In this document: positions 1-8,123 of the stretch, in pieces
How the letters are laid out: each line of letters begins with the position of its first letter
How positions within the stretch are numbered: the stretch's first letter is position 1
NCBI GenBank assembly: GCA_002066995.1
Contig: MWTC01000052.1
Location: 62,001 to 126,000 of the forward strand
From: Sphingobacteriales bacterium UTBCD1
Lineage (GTDB): Bacteria > Bacteroidota > Bacteroidia > Chitinophagales > Chitinophagaceae
Reading direction: 5' to 3'
Length of the DNA: 64,000 nucleotides
Made by a program: the position numbers and the translations under genes
Notes under the pieces: model-generated
What the model was told of the DNA's origin: nothing
The model's database searches: none
What the model saw: the letters and a program-made list of their open reading frames with translations, nothing else

Positions 1-2
1 TG

Positions 3-281
3 CGGGTGAAAGTTACCGATCTTCAAAAACCCGAACGGTTTGTTGACGAACAGATGAAAGGTGATTTCAAGGCAATGAAACATGAGCGTTATTTCAAACC
101 ATGTGACAACGGTACTATACTGATCGATCTGTTTCACTACGACATTCCATACGGATTTTTCGGAAAGCTGTTTGACCGGTTTTATCTTTTGCGTTATATA
201 ACACACCTGCTTCAGCAGCGGAATGACACAATCAAAGAATATGCTGAAAGCGATAAGTGGAAGAGACTTCTGATAAAATAA
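3..281 (+). CDS. SRPBCC-family protein, C-terminal part (cut by window start)
   Basis: The reading frame is open to the left edge (CGG precedes the GTG at position 6), so the gene starts upstream and only about 92 codons are visible. The remaining sequence, with a 'GTILIDLFHYDIPYG' strand followed by 'LFDRFYLLRYITHLLQQRN' helix, matches the end of the SRPBCC/START-like ligand-binding fold found in small cytoplasmic proteins of about 150 residues. A beta strand followed by a long C-terminal helix is the usual end of this fold. The ligand cannot be predicted. It lies on the same strand as comB but 60 nt upstream, and comB has its own promoter box. Confidence 0.7.
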   Translation, partial: RVKVTDLQKPERFVDEQMKGDFKAMKHERYFKPCDNGTILIDLFHYDIPYGFFGKLFDRFYLLRYITHLLQQRNDTIKEYAESDKWKRLLIK

Positions 282-323
282 GAGACCCTAAAATAACCTG
301 CGGCCCCGATCAATTTATTCCTT

Positions 324-331
324 TATTTTTG
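324..331 (+). promoter_or_regulatory. -7 promoter box for comB
   Basis: TATTTTTG is an exact match to the Bacteroidota -7 consensus TAnnTTTG. It ends 13 nt before the comB ATG, so the predicted transcript has only a few nucleotides of leader. The -33 element is not convincing. Confidence 0.5.
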
Positions 332-344
332 TGCTCTTCTGCGC

Positions 345-1070
345 ATGAATACCAAGCCGACACTTTTCACCTCTTTTTCACCTGCGCTTTTGCATTTGTA
401 TGATCTCAGCAACAGTATTGTTGTAATTATTGATATACTCCGGGCCACTTCTACTATTGCCACTGCATTGTATAATGGCGCAAAGTCAGTGATTCCTGTT
501 GACAGCGTAAGCCGGTGCATTGAGCTGGGAAAACAAATCGAAGGAGTCACTGCCGGTGAAAGAGACGGAAAAATAGCAGAGGGATTGCAAAACGGGAATT
601 CGCCATTTGAATACACACGGGAATTTATTGCAGGAAAAACATTGGTTTTTACCACCACTAACGGAACCCGCTTGCTGCAAATGGCGCTGGACAGGGGAGC
701 AACGGAGATTGTTACCGGCGCTTTTTCCAACCTCTCTGTTGTGTGTGATCATTTGATGGTGATGAAAAAGAATGTGATCCTCGCCTGTGCTGCCTGGAAA
801 GACAGGATAAACATGGAAGATTCATTGTTTGCCGGAGCCGTTATTCATGAAGTCGGAAGATACTTCTCCATTAACTGCGATTCGTCACATATAGCAACAG
901 CCATGTATAAACAGGCAAAGAAGGATCTGTTTGATTTTATGAAAGCGAATGAAGCCTCACATTATCACCGGCTGATAGGATTTGGTTTGGAAAAAGATAT
1001 CCGTTATTGCCTGACTCCGGATCTTGCAAATGTATTGCCGCAATATGACAATGGGAAACTGACCATTTAA
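345..1070 (+). CDS. comB: 2-phosphosulfolactate phosphatase
   Basis: ComB is a cytoplasmic Mg-dependent phosphatase that converts 2-phosphosulfolactate to sulfolactate, first described in coenzyme M synthesis but widespread in bacteria. The 241 residues match the usual family length. Family blocks seen are 'VVIIDILRATSTIATAL' near residues 26-42, 'GERDGKIAEGLQNGNSP' near 72-88 and 'TTTNGTRLL' near 103-111. The ATG at 345 follows a -7 promoter box closely. In this lineage the product may feed sulfonate or sulfonolipid metabolism, which is inference because no neighbour belongs to such a pathway. Confidence 0.9.
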   Translation: MNTKPTLFTSFSPALLHLYDLSNSIVVIIDILRATSTIATALYNGAKSVIPVDSVSRCIELGKQIEGVTAGERDGKIAEGLQNGNSPFEYTREFIAGKTLVFTTTNGTRLLQMALDRGATEIVTGAFSNLSVVCDHLMVMKKNVILACAAWKDRINMEDSLFAGAVIHEVGRYFSINCDSSHIATAMYKQAKKDLFDFMKANEASHYHRLIGFGLEKDIRYCLTPDLANVLPQYDNGKLTI

Positions 1071-1266
1071 TAGAATTGATTATTGAATTTTTTTTATGGA
1101 AAAAGAGAGACAAAAAAAATACACGTAGCGTTGAATCCTGTGTTTCTCCGGGGCCGGAAGCATTCGGAAAAAACCTGCTAAGATACTTCATTTCATTTTC
1201 TTTTTTATCGTTTCAGAATATTTTTTATTTTTCTTCATTTGTAAGGAAATCCACCACACATCCTAC

Positions 1267-1274
1267 TACATTTG
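1267..1274 (+). promoter_or_regulatory. -7 promoter box for the SNF2 helicase gene
   Basis: TACATTTG matches TAnnTTTG exactly and lies 44 nt before the proposed TTG start at 1319. This supports transcription starting near 1280 and translation from the TTG rather than from a distant internal ATG. Confidence 0.45.
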
Positions 1275-1318
1275 CAGATTAACCTTTTCTGATTTCTGTG
1301 ATTAAATAAAATAACGAT

Positions 1319-4300
1319 TTGGCCTTACCGCACCTTATCAGATATGTTTACACCCATGGAACCGATGAAGTGATCCGTCGTGGAAAAAAGATACATGCTG
1401 TCGGGTTTGTAGAATTAGTAGAATACGATGACTTATTCGGATCGGCAGTTCTCAGGGTGAAAGATGACAGCTACTCCACTTATTATAAAGTTTATATCCA
1501 GAAAATAAGAGACCCGAAATTTGTTTCGCTTCGCTGCGGCTGTCCTTATAACCTGGGCGAAATCTGCCGTCATGAAGCGGCAGCATTATTTTATTTACAG
1601 GAACTGATTGATAAAGGACAATTGCATACCGGGGAAGTGCAGTATGATCAGCGGCATACCATTGCAAAAATGAAAACCATTGACCTGAGGTCTTTAAGGA
1701 TGCTTTCTTCTCCTGATGTGTTTACTGAAGCCGAGAAATTTTTACGAACGCAGAAAGCAAAGATTGATTTTGCGAAAAATGAAACAGTAAGGGCATCTGT
1801 CCGCCTGGAGGGAAAAGAGTACAAAGTCATCATCAGTAAAAACGAAGAGAGGAACTTTGATACCAGCTGCGATTATGAAGACAGAGAACACCCGCTTTGC
1901 TTACCCAAAGTGATCGTGTTTCTTCAATTACTGAATTCATTTGGTGCCGGTTATTTTGACAGCATCCGCAATTGGGATAAAGAAAAAAATAAATTGCTGG
2001 AAGCTTACGGGTATTCATTAAATGATGACCTGGCCGGTAAGTTCGAATTTGTTTATAAAGAAGGGAAACCTTTTTTGCGTGTGCTGGACAGCAACATCAA
2101 AAGAGTGGCGGCAATCCCGCAACCGGTACGCCCCGTTATTACCGCACCGCAACCGGAAGAAGCTGAGCCTGAAATACAGCAGGAGGAAATTAAAATATCT
2201 GAAAGGATCGGGATTGTTTTCAATTTCAATAAAAAGACGTATCCTTATTTCGGCATTGATGCAATCAGCGGAACAGTCAATGAAAAAGGAAATGAATTTG
2301 CTGATAAAACAGAAAAATTAGACCTGAGCAGGTATGTGAATACGGATCATTTATGTGATGAGGATATCCGCCTTCTCGGCGTACTTAGAAAATTGCAGGA
2401 AAGCGAGATCAATAAGTACATCAGCCGCAATTCTCCGTTTTCCGGCATCTGGGAAAATATTATTCAACAGGAAACGGAAGACCTGCCGGAAGAAACCAAA
2501 GAACTGGTATCAGACTACCTCTTACCTAAACTGAAAAAACTGTTCATTGAGTCTGCACAAAATCCATTTGTATTTTTACTCCCTGAAAAAAAATCGTTTA
2601 AGACAAGCAACCTGCAACCCCTGCAGGTAATGATGGATGAAGTGACCCCGGCCATTTTTGTAAAAAAGAACTCGCATTATGCCATCCAGTGCCGGGTAAA
2701 GGCGGCCGGGATGGAATATGAATTCGGGAACAATGAGAGCAGCAGTCCTTTGTTTTTCCTGTATAATCACCAGGTTTTTTTATGGAAGAATAATGATGTG
2801 ATCCGGCTGGTAGAAAAATTCTTTCCTGAAGGGACTATCAAGATCAGTCCGGAAGAATGGACTACGGTACTGAACCAGTTCATTGTACCTCTTGCAAAAG
2901 AGTATAAAGTGAATTTTGAACAATCATTGATTCGTGAGATTAAGGATGGCGATCCGGAAGTGAAATTATTTTTATCCGAAAAAGGAGACTTCCTCATTTT
3001 TCAGCCGGTATTTTCTTATAAAGGGTATGAGACAAAAGCAAAAAACAGGGATGCTATCGTAGTGCCTGTGGAAGATAAAGTGATGATCGTTTACAGGAAC
3101 CGGGAAAAAGAAAATGCCTTTATACAAAAACTGCAGGCATTACATTCTAACTTTATCTATAATGGAGATAATGCCTCTCTTGCTTTGCGGGGTATGGATG
3201 TATTGAAGAATAACTGGTTCTTTTTGTTTGTGGACGCTATGAAGGAGATGAAAACTCCGGTATTTGGTTTTGAAGCGCTGAAAAACTTTCGTTTTAATAC
3301 AGCAAAACCGCAAACAAGAATTTTTATCAGCAGCAATACTGACTGGTTCGATGCAAAAGTGGATGTTGTTTTTGGTGAACAAAAAGTGACCGTGGCAGAA
3401 GTAAAAAGAGCCCTGGCAAACAAACAACAGTTTGTTCAGCTGAACGACGGTACACTGGGAATTTTGCCGGAAGAATGGATTAAAAAATATTCATTGCTCT
3501 TCAGGATAGGAGAAGGGAAAACAGATTCATTAAAATTATCCCGGTATCATCTCAGCGTGGTGGATGAGTTGTACGAAACCCGTGATGAGGGTGAGCTGGT
3601 CGTACAATTAGAAGAGAAATACAACCGCCTTCGTGCATTTAATTCTATAAATGAAATTCCGCCGCCCGAACACCTGAAACCTATTTTACGGCCCTACCAG
3701 GTAGCGGGCTATCAATGGCTGAACTATCTCAGTGAAATCGGATGGGGCGGAATATTGGCAGATGATATGGGTTTGGGAAAAACGGTTCAGGCCTTATCTT
3801 TTTTAGAGCGGTACAAAAAACAAAATAGAGAAATAAGAACCCTGGTGGTTTGTCCCACAACACTTATTTATAACTGGGAAAATGAGATCAGGAAATTCAC
3901 ACCGGAATTATCATACCGGATACACCATGGTGGTGCAAGAGTAAGAACAAATGAAGAGTTCCTGAAGTATGATATAACCATTACCACCTATGGCACGTTG
4001 CGCAGCGATATCAAACTGATGATGGGGGTGGAATTTGATTACCTGATACTGGATGAATCGCAGGCAATAAAAAACCCGGTGAGCAAAGTAACCAAAGCAG
4101 CAGGATTGCTGAATGCGAAACATCGTCTTTGCATGAGCGGTACGCCGCTGCAGAATAACACTTTCGACATTTTTGCACAAATGAATTTTTTGAATCCCGG
4201 TATGCTGGGTACCATGGAATTTTTCCGCCAGGAATTTTCTATGCCTATTGATAAATTCGGCGAAGAAGACCGCAAAGATCATTTGAAAAAAATTTTATAC

Positions 4301-5074
4301 CCTTTTATTTTACGCCGGACCAAGGAACAGGTTGCAAAAGATCTTCCGGAAAAACAGGAAATGATTCTTTTTTGTGAAATGGAAGAGGAGCAGCGAAAAA
4401 TTTATGATGCCTATAGAAATGAATTCCGGGATAAGATCATGGGAACGATACAGGAACAGGGTATTCAGCGTTCCCAGCTTACTATATTGCAGGGTTTGAT
4501 GAAACTGCGTCAGATCTGTGATTCACCCGCTATATTGAATGAACCGGAAAAATTTGAAAACCATTCCATCAAGCTGGATGAGCTGGCCAGGGAGATCACG
4601 GAAAATATCAGCAACCACAAAGCGCTGATCTTTTCACAGTTCCTCGGCATGTTATCACTTATCAAAGAAAAACTGGAAGAACTGGATGTGAAATATGAAT
4701 ACTTCGACGGCAGCACTTCTGCCCCGGACAGGGAAACGGCAATCCAGACTTTTCAGAATGATGACAGTGTCCGGGTGTTTTTAATTTCATTGAAGGCAGG
4801 CGGTGTAGGCCTTAACCTGACAGCAGCCGATTATGTATATATTGTAGATCCCTGGTGGAACCCTGCTGTGGAACAGCAGGCTATTGACCGTACGCACCGT
4901 ATCGGGCAGACTAAAAATATTTTTGCCTACCGCATGATCTGCAAGGATACCATCGAAGATAAAATTCTGAAACTACAGGAAAAGAAAAGAGCGCTGGCCA
5001 AAGACCTGATTGCAGACGATACTTCTTTTGTGAAGAGCCTGACCAAAGAAGATGTGGAGTATTTATTCAGTTAA
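1319..5074 (+). CDS. SWIM zinc-finger SNF2-family helicase (DEAD/DEAH)
   Basis: A 1251-residue Swi2/Snf2 ATPase, a double-strand DNA translocase thought to remodel protein-DNA complexes. Near the N-terminus is a SWIM zinc finger (C73-x-C75 ... C83-x-H85), then a long bacterial-specific middle region, then the helicase core: Walker A 'DMGLGKT' near residues 816-822, the Walker B box as DESQ near 911-914, and C-terminal motifs V-VI with 'QAIDRTHRIGQ' near 1187-1197. The start is taken as TTG at 1319: no in-frame ATG occurs before about residue 113, which would remove the SWIM finger, and a promoter box lies just upstream. It is transcribed alone. Targets in the cell are unknown; members of this class often occur as single housekeeping genes in Bacteroidota. 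Confidence 0.92.
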   Translation: MALPHLIRYVYTHGTDEVIRRGKKIHAVGFVELVEYDDLFGSAVLRVKDDSYSTYYKVYIQKIRDPKFVSLRCGCPYNLGEICRHEAAALFYLQELIDKGQLHTGEVQYDQRHTIAKMKTIDLRSLRMLSSPDVFTEAEKFLRTQKAKIDFAKNETVRASVRLEGKEYKVIISKNEERNFDTSCDYEDREHPLCLPKVIVFLQLLNSFGAGYFDSIRNWDKEKNKLLEAYGYSLNDDLAGKFEFVYKEGKPFLRVLDSNIKRVAAIPQPVRPVITAPQPEEAEPEIQQEEIKISERIGIVFNFNKKTYPYFGIDAISGTVNEKGNEFADKTEKLDLSRYVNTDHLCDEDIRLLGVLRKLQESEINKYISRNSPFSGIWENIIQQETEDLPEETKELVSDYLLPKLKKLFIESAQNPFVFLLPEKKSFKTSNLQPLQVMMDEVTPAIFVKKNSHYAIQCRVKAAGMEYEFGNNESSSPLFFLYNHQVFLWKNNDVIRLVEKFFPEGTIKISPEEWTTVLNQFIVPLAKEYKVNFEQSLIREIKDGDPEVKLFLSEKGDFLIFQPVFSYKGYETKAKNRDAIVVPVEDKVMIVYRNREKENAFIQKLQALHSNFIYNGDNASLALRGMDVLKNNWFFLFVDAMKEMKTPVFGFEALKNFRFNTAKPQTRIFISSNTDWFDAKVDVVFGEQKVTVAEVKRALANKQQFVQLNDGTLGILPEEWIKKYSLLFRIGEGKTDSLKLSRYHLSVVDELYETRDEGELVVQLEEKYNRLRAFNSINEIPPPEHLKPILRPYQVAGYQWLNYLSEIGWGGILADDMGLGKTVQALSFLERYKKQNREIRTLVVCPTTLIYNWENEIRKFTPELSYRIHHGGARVRTNEEFLKYDITITTYGTLRSDIKLMMGVEFDYLILDESQAIKNPVSKVTKAAGLLNAKHRLCMSGTPLQNNTFDIFAQMNFLNPGMLGTMEFFRQEFSMPIDKFGEEDRKDHLKKILYPFILRRTKEQVAKDLPEKQEMILFCEMEEEQRKIYDAYRNEFRDKIMGTIQEQGIQRSQLTILQGLMKLRQICDSPAILNEPEKFENHSIKLDELAREITENISNHKALIFSQFLGMLSLIKEKLEELDVKYEYFDGSTSAPDRETAIQTFQNDDSVRVFLISLKAGGVGLNLTAADYVYIVDPWWNPAVEQQAIDRTHRIGQTKNIFAYRMICKDTIEDKILKLQEKKRALAKDLIADDTSFVKSLTKEDVEYLFS

Positions 5075-5122
5075 GAGTATTGACGCCTCAATAAAAATCT
5101 GTTCTGAAATAATCTGACTTTA

Positions 5123-5650
5123 TCATTTCAGGACTATCTCTATGGATCGGATCCTTGTCCACGGGCCTTTGCCGGTACAAAGGCTGTAAATATTTTCTGA
5201 AGACACTTTAGTTAATGTTTGTATCGAACTACCTTTTTTCATGTCAATTTCAAATTTTCTTTGCATATACCTGAAATCACCTTTATCTTTTATCATACAA
5301 TCGTTTTCTGCCTGGTTTAACAATACGGCATAATGGCCGGCTTGCATAAATTCACTTCCGGAAGCGAGGTTAAAAGCCCGTTCTTTCCATGCACCATCAT
5401 GCTTATTGATAAGCTCCTCCTGTAAGTTTTTAAAAGGCAATATTAAAATTCCTTCGGCGTAAATGCATGAATCCGGTTTTGGATTATCTACTTCAACAAG
5501 GAATAGAGAATCCTTCATTGAAGTTACCGGGTTCCCTAAGCTGTCCGTCAATTTGATGACCAGCATGGAAGAGCCGTCAAAGGGACAGTGCTGGGCAAAA
5601 CAGGAAAGAGATAATATAAAAACTATGTGGAATAAAAAGACTCTTTTCAC
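5123..5650 (-). CDS. Secreted hypothetical protein
   Basis: A 175-residue protein whose first 19 residues (MKRVFLFHIVFILSLSCFAQ) look like a cleavable signal peptide ending AQ, as is typical of Bacteroidota; a lipobox reading (LSLSC) is also possible, with Cys17 as the lipidated residue. The mature part has a strand-rich first half ('SMLVIKLTDSLGNPV') resembling the opening of carboxypeptidase-regulatory/Ig-like domains. No catalytic motif is recognised. It is convergent with the helicase gene, and the next 250 nt upstream hold no gene. Confidence 0.7.
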   Translation of the reverse strand: MKRVFLFHIVFILSLSCFAQHCPFDGSSMLVIKLTDSLGNPVTSMKDSLFLVEVDNPKPDSCIYAEGILILPFKNLQEELINKHDGAWKERAFNLASGSEFMQAGHYAVLLNQAENDCMIKDKGDFRYMQRKFEIDMKKGSSIQTLTKVSSENIYSLCTGKGPWTRIRSIEIVLK

Positions 5651-5856
5651 GCTATGTGATTTTACTTAAAATTATGTAATAAATAACCCTTTTTATAAGA
5701 TTTTGATTCTGCCCGGGACAGGCTTATGGATTTGATACTTTGCTGCAGATGTAAAAGCTTTTTAAAGAGAGCCGATCCGGCAGTTGATGGTCAAAGTTCC
5801 GGCACGAAATGATACACTGAAAAGCTAAAAGAACAGACTGGGGGAATAAAAAATGC

Positions 5857-5870
5857 CTGCCGGCCGGCAG
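5857..5870. repeat. 14-bp perfect palindrome
   Basis: CTGCCGGCCGGCAG reads the same on both strands and sits in a gene-poor stretch. GC-rich palindromes like this are often extragenic in Bacteroidota. No T-tract follows, so it is not a typical intrinsic terminator. Confidence 0.5.
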
Positions 5871-5903
5871 ACATTTATAATGTATGGGTTAGTAAGAAGT
5901 ATT

Positions 5904-6062
5904 TTATTTTCTCCTGGTATAGCTTTCGGCGGCATTGGAAGAGCCGCTGATAATAACTGCCAGCACGGATTTAATCAGGCGGAAAACATTCAAAGAAGGT
6001 TTGTAATACTGGTGATAAATCTTTGCCTGTTCATAAGCATGCTCGATACGTTTATTCTTCAT
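5904..6062 (-). CDS. Candidate small protein (52 aa)
   Basis: A 52-codon frame from ATG at 6062 to TAA, beginning MKNKRIEHAYEQAK. The N-terminal half is charged and helical with several Tyr, the middle (about residues 30-40, 'IKSVLAVIISG') is hydrophobic, and the end is basic ('YTRRK'). The composition looks like a real protein rather than a random frame, and it is more plausible than the opposite-strand frame, whose start falls inside a palindrome. There is no clear Shine-Dalgarno and no recognised family. It could also be a gene remnant, since a decayed gene lies just beyond it on the same strand. Confidence 0.4.
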   Translation of the reverse strand: MKNKRIEHAYEQAKIYHQYYKPSLNVFRLIKSVLAVIISGSSNAAESYTRRK

Positions 6063-6248
6063 AATTAAGGTCATTAATTTTTATATAACGAAAACCGGAA
6101 AGGAAAATTATATAATTATTTTCTGATGTGCTAATTTTTACTCTTGTTTTAAAGTTAAAAACACAATTCTTTAAAAATTTCGTAAAAACCCCTGCCCTGA
6201 ATACGATAGGAACTAATAATCAGGAATAATTTTTTTACAGATTCAAAC

Positions 6249-6480
6249 TCACCGGTGCCGGAAACGAATCAACAGTAATTTTTCTTTTCCATTTATGATG
6301 ATCATTATTTCGCAGAAACTTTCCAAACCTGCTTCTAAGTTTTCAATGTTTTCTCCGGCCAGTACATTCGGGCCAGAAAGATTATCAAGATCAGCAAGCG
6401 ATTTATCTTTTATCCAGGTGATGCCTAATGAGGTTTTATCACGGTTGATATTCCTCGCCGTAATCTTTTGATTTAAGAAC
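6249..6480 (-). pseudogene. Relic of a type I restriction-modification DNA methyltransferase (HsdM C-terminus)
   Basis: Read on the minus strand, a frame without a start codon ends at a TGA at 6251-6249. Its translation contains 'GITWIKDKSLADLDNL' followed by 'LAGENIENLEAGLESF', which matches the conserved C-terminal region of type I N6-adenine methyltransferase subunits (pattern xITWLKDxSLxDxDNLPxP... then ...IVExLEAALExF). The frame stays open upstream to a TAG near 6570, but no ATG precedes the match. Only the last 70 or so codons remain recognisable, and no hsdS or hsdR is nearby. The identification rests on remembered family consensus. Confidence 0.6.
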
Positions 6481-6495
6481 TGAACAATAAAGGAA

Positions 6496-6546
6496 GTTAA
6501 TCCATCTAGGTTAATCCACCTTTCATTAAGGTTAATAAAGGTTAAT
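6496..6546 (+). promoter_or_regulatory. Four GTTAAT direct repeats upstream of the histidine kinase gene
   Basis: GTTAAT occurs at 6496, 6510, 6531 and 6541. The first two copies extend to GTTAATCCA. The last three spacings are 14, 21 and 10 nt. All lie 29-79 nt upstream of an exact -7 box, the position expected for an activator or autoregulator site. Binding by the partner response regulator is inference. Confidence 0.4.
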
Positions 6547-6574
6547 TGAAATAGAATGGCAGGAAACTATATTC

Positions 6575-6582
6575 TAAATTTG
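6575..6582 (+). promoter_or_regulatory. -7 promoter box for the histidine kinase gene
   Basis: TAAATTTG is an exact TAnnTTTG match ending 10 nt before the ATG at 6593, predicting an almost leaderless transcript. No good -33 TTTG lies at the usual spacing; the GTTAAT repeats occupy that region instead. Confidence 0.5.
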
Positions 6583-6592
6583 AAAACTAAAT

Positions 6593-8074
6593 ATGAAAAG
6601 ACTTTACTGGCTGGCAGTTTTGATGGCGATCACCATACTCGGTATTGCAGGCTTCCAGGTTTACTGGTTAAAGCAAAGCTATAACCGGGAGAAAAAGAAT
6701 CTTAAGTTTAAGACTGAAGTAGCTTTTGTTTCAACAGTGCGAAACCTTCAGGCATCCAAATTAAAACTGGGTAAATTTTTCCCGGACAGCGCTTTTGAGA
6801 AAAGCGGGAACACCAGTGGAGAGAAAGAACCGGAAAATTTTGATTATGGCGATGAGACAAAACAAAACATGGCTAATACCATCAAGGCGATTCAGGAAAA
6901 AGTCGGGGATTCGCTTTTAAAAAGACTACCCCGGCATCCGGGAATGAACTTTCAAATGGATATTGGCCTGAATAAAAAAAGAGATTCACTTCCTTCCTAT
7001 GGCGGGTTTCCCGGAATGGGCGGAGAGTGGGGCCGGGGAGAATATATGATGCGGTTTTTATCAGATGTGGATTCTTTGCAGGATACATTAAAAGTGAAAG
7101 AGATCTCCGCTGCATATTCGGATGCTTTGAAAAAACAAAAAATGCAAGTACCGTTCACCGTGATGCGGCTGGACAGTACTGAAATCCGTTTTTATGAACC
7201 GGGATCCAATGTGGTAACGGTTGGCTTTCTGCATCCGATCACGTATAAAATGGAGTTGGGAAATTTATTTCCTTATTTATTGAAGCAAATTCTTTCCCCG
7301 GTCATTTTTTCAATTTTCCTTGTAGGGATCACCATTTTATCGTTCCTGTTATTATACCGGAGCCTGTTACGTCAGAAAAAACTGGCACTGTTGAAAAATG
7401 AATTCATCAGCAACATTACCCATGAGCTGAAGACACCGATTGCAACCGTAGGTGTGGCCATTGAAGCTTTGAAGAATTTTAATGCGATACAGGACCCGCA
7501 GCGTACCAGGGAATACCTGGATATTTCTTCCAATGAGTTGCAAAGGCTCAGCCTGCTGGTAGATAAAGTACTGAAACTTTCTATGTTTGAAAAGAAAGAG
7601 ATTGAATTGAAATATGAAACAGTGAATCTTAAAGAGATCGTGGATGAAGTGGTTTCTTCCATGCGGCTACAACTGGAAAAGTATCATGCTGACTGTACCA
7701 TAACTGCTGATGGCGACCTGCACCTGAAGGGCGACAGGCTGCATTTGCTCAGCGTGGTTTTTAATTTACTGGACAATGCATTAAAATACAGCAAAGACAA
7801 TCCTTTGATAAAGGTGGAGATGAAAGGAAATGAAACCAATGTTGTGTTAAGCGTTTCCGATAACGGTATCGGGATACAACAGGAGTACAAAGACAAAGTA
7901 TTTGAAAAATTTTTCAGAGTACCGACCGGTGATAAGCATAATGCCAGGGGTTATGGATTGGGGTTAAGCTATGTGGCCCAGGTGGTGCAAAAACATAAGG
8001 GAACGATCAGTGTGGAAAGTCAGGCCGGGGTGGGAACCAGGTTTATAATTGTGTTGCCCAAACAAGATTCTTAG
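6593..8074 (+). CDS. Membrane sensor histidine kinase
   Basis: A 493-residue kinase with an N-terminal membrane helix (about 4-26), a periplasmic sensor region of about 200 residues rich in charged and Gly/Met residues, a second membrane helix (about 234-256), then the cytoplasmic core. The phospho-acceptor is His277 in 'NITHELKTPI'. The ATPase domain shows the N box 'LLDNALKYS', G1 'DNGIGIQ', the F box 'EKFFRV' and G2 'GYGLGLSY'. No PAS or HAMP domain is obvious. The organisation resembles Bacteroides RprX. The likely partner, an OmpR-type regulator, is encoded 1.4 kb downstream beyond an intervening serine hydrolase gene. The signal sensed is unknown; a periplasmic stress signal is plausible. 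Confidence 0.93.
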   Translation: MKRLYWLAVLMAITILGIAGFQVYWLKQSYNREKKNLKFKTEVAFVSTVRNLQASKLKLGKFFPDSAFEKSGNTSGEKEPENFDYGDETKQNMANTIKAIQEKVGDSLLKRLPRHPGMNFQMDIGLNKKRDSLPSYGGFPGMGGEWGRGEYMMRFLSDVDSLQDTLKVKEISAAYSDALKKQKMQVPFTVMRLDSTEIRFYEPGSNVVTVGFLHPITYKMELGNLFPYLLKQILSPVIFSIFLVGITILSFLLLYRSLLRQKKLALLKNEFISNITHELKTPIATVGVAIEALKNFNAIQDPQRTREYLDISSNELQRLSLLVDKVLKLSMFEKKEIELKYETVNLKEIVDEVVSSMRLQLEKYHADCTITADGDLHLKGDRLHLLSVVFNLLDNALKYSKDNPLIKVEMKGNETNVVLSVSDNGIGIQQEYKDKVFEKFFRVPTGDKHNARGYGLGLSYVAQVVQKHKGTISVESQAGVGTRFIIVLPKQDS

Positions 8075-8123
8075 CAAAATCTGTGCATATTCTATCTACT
8101 TCACGGTAAATAATATCATTAAT

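Noticed and set aside
1076-1282. Plus-strand frame of 68 codons between comB and the helicase gene
   Set aside because: Low-complexity Phe/Ser/Lys composition, and it runs through the promoter of the helicase gene.
5853-6068. Plus-strand frame of 71 codons
   Set aside because: It starts inside a palindrome and its composition is poor; the minus-strand frame at 5904-6062 is more credible.
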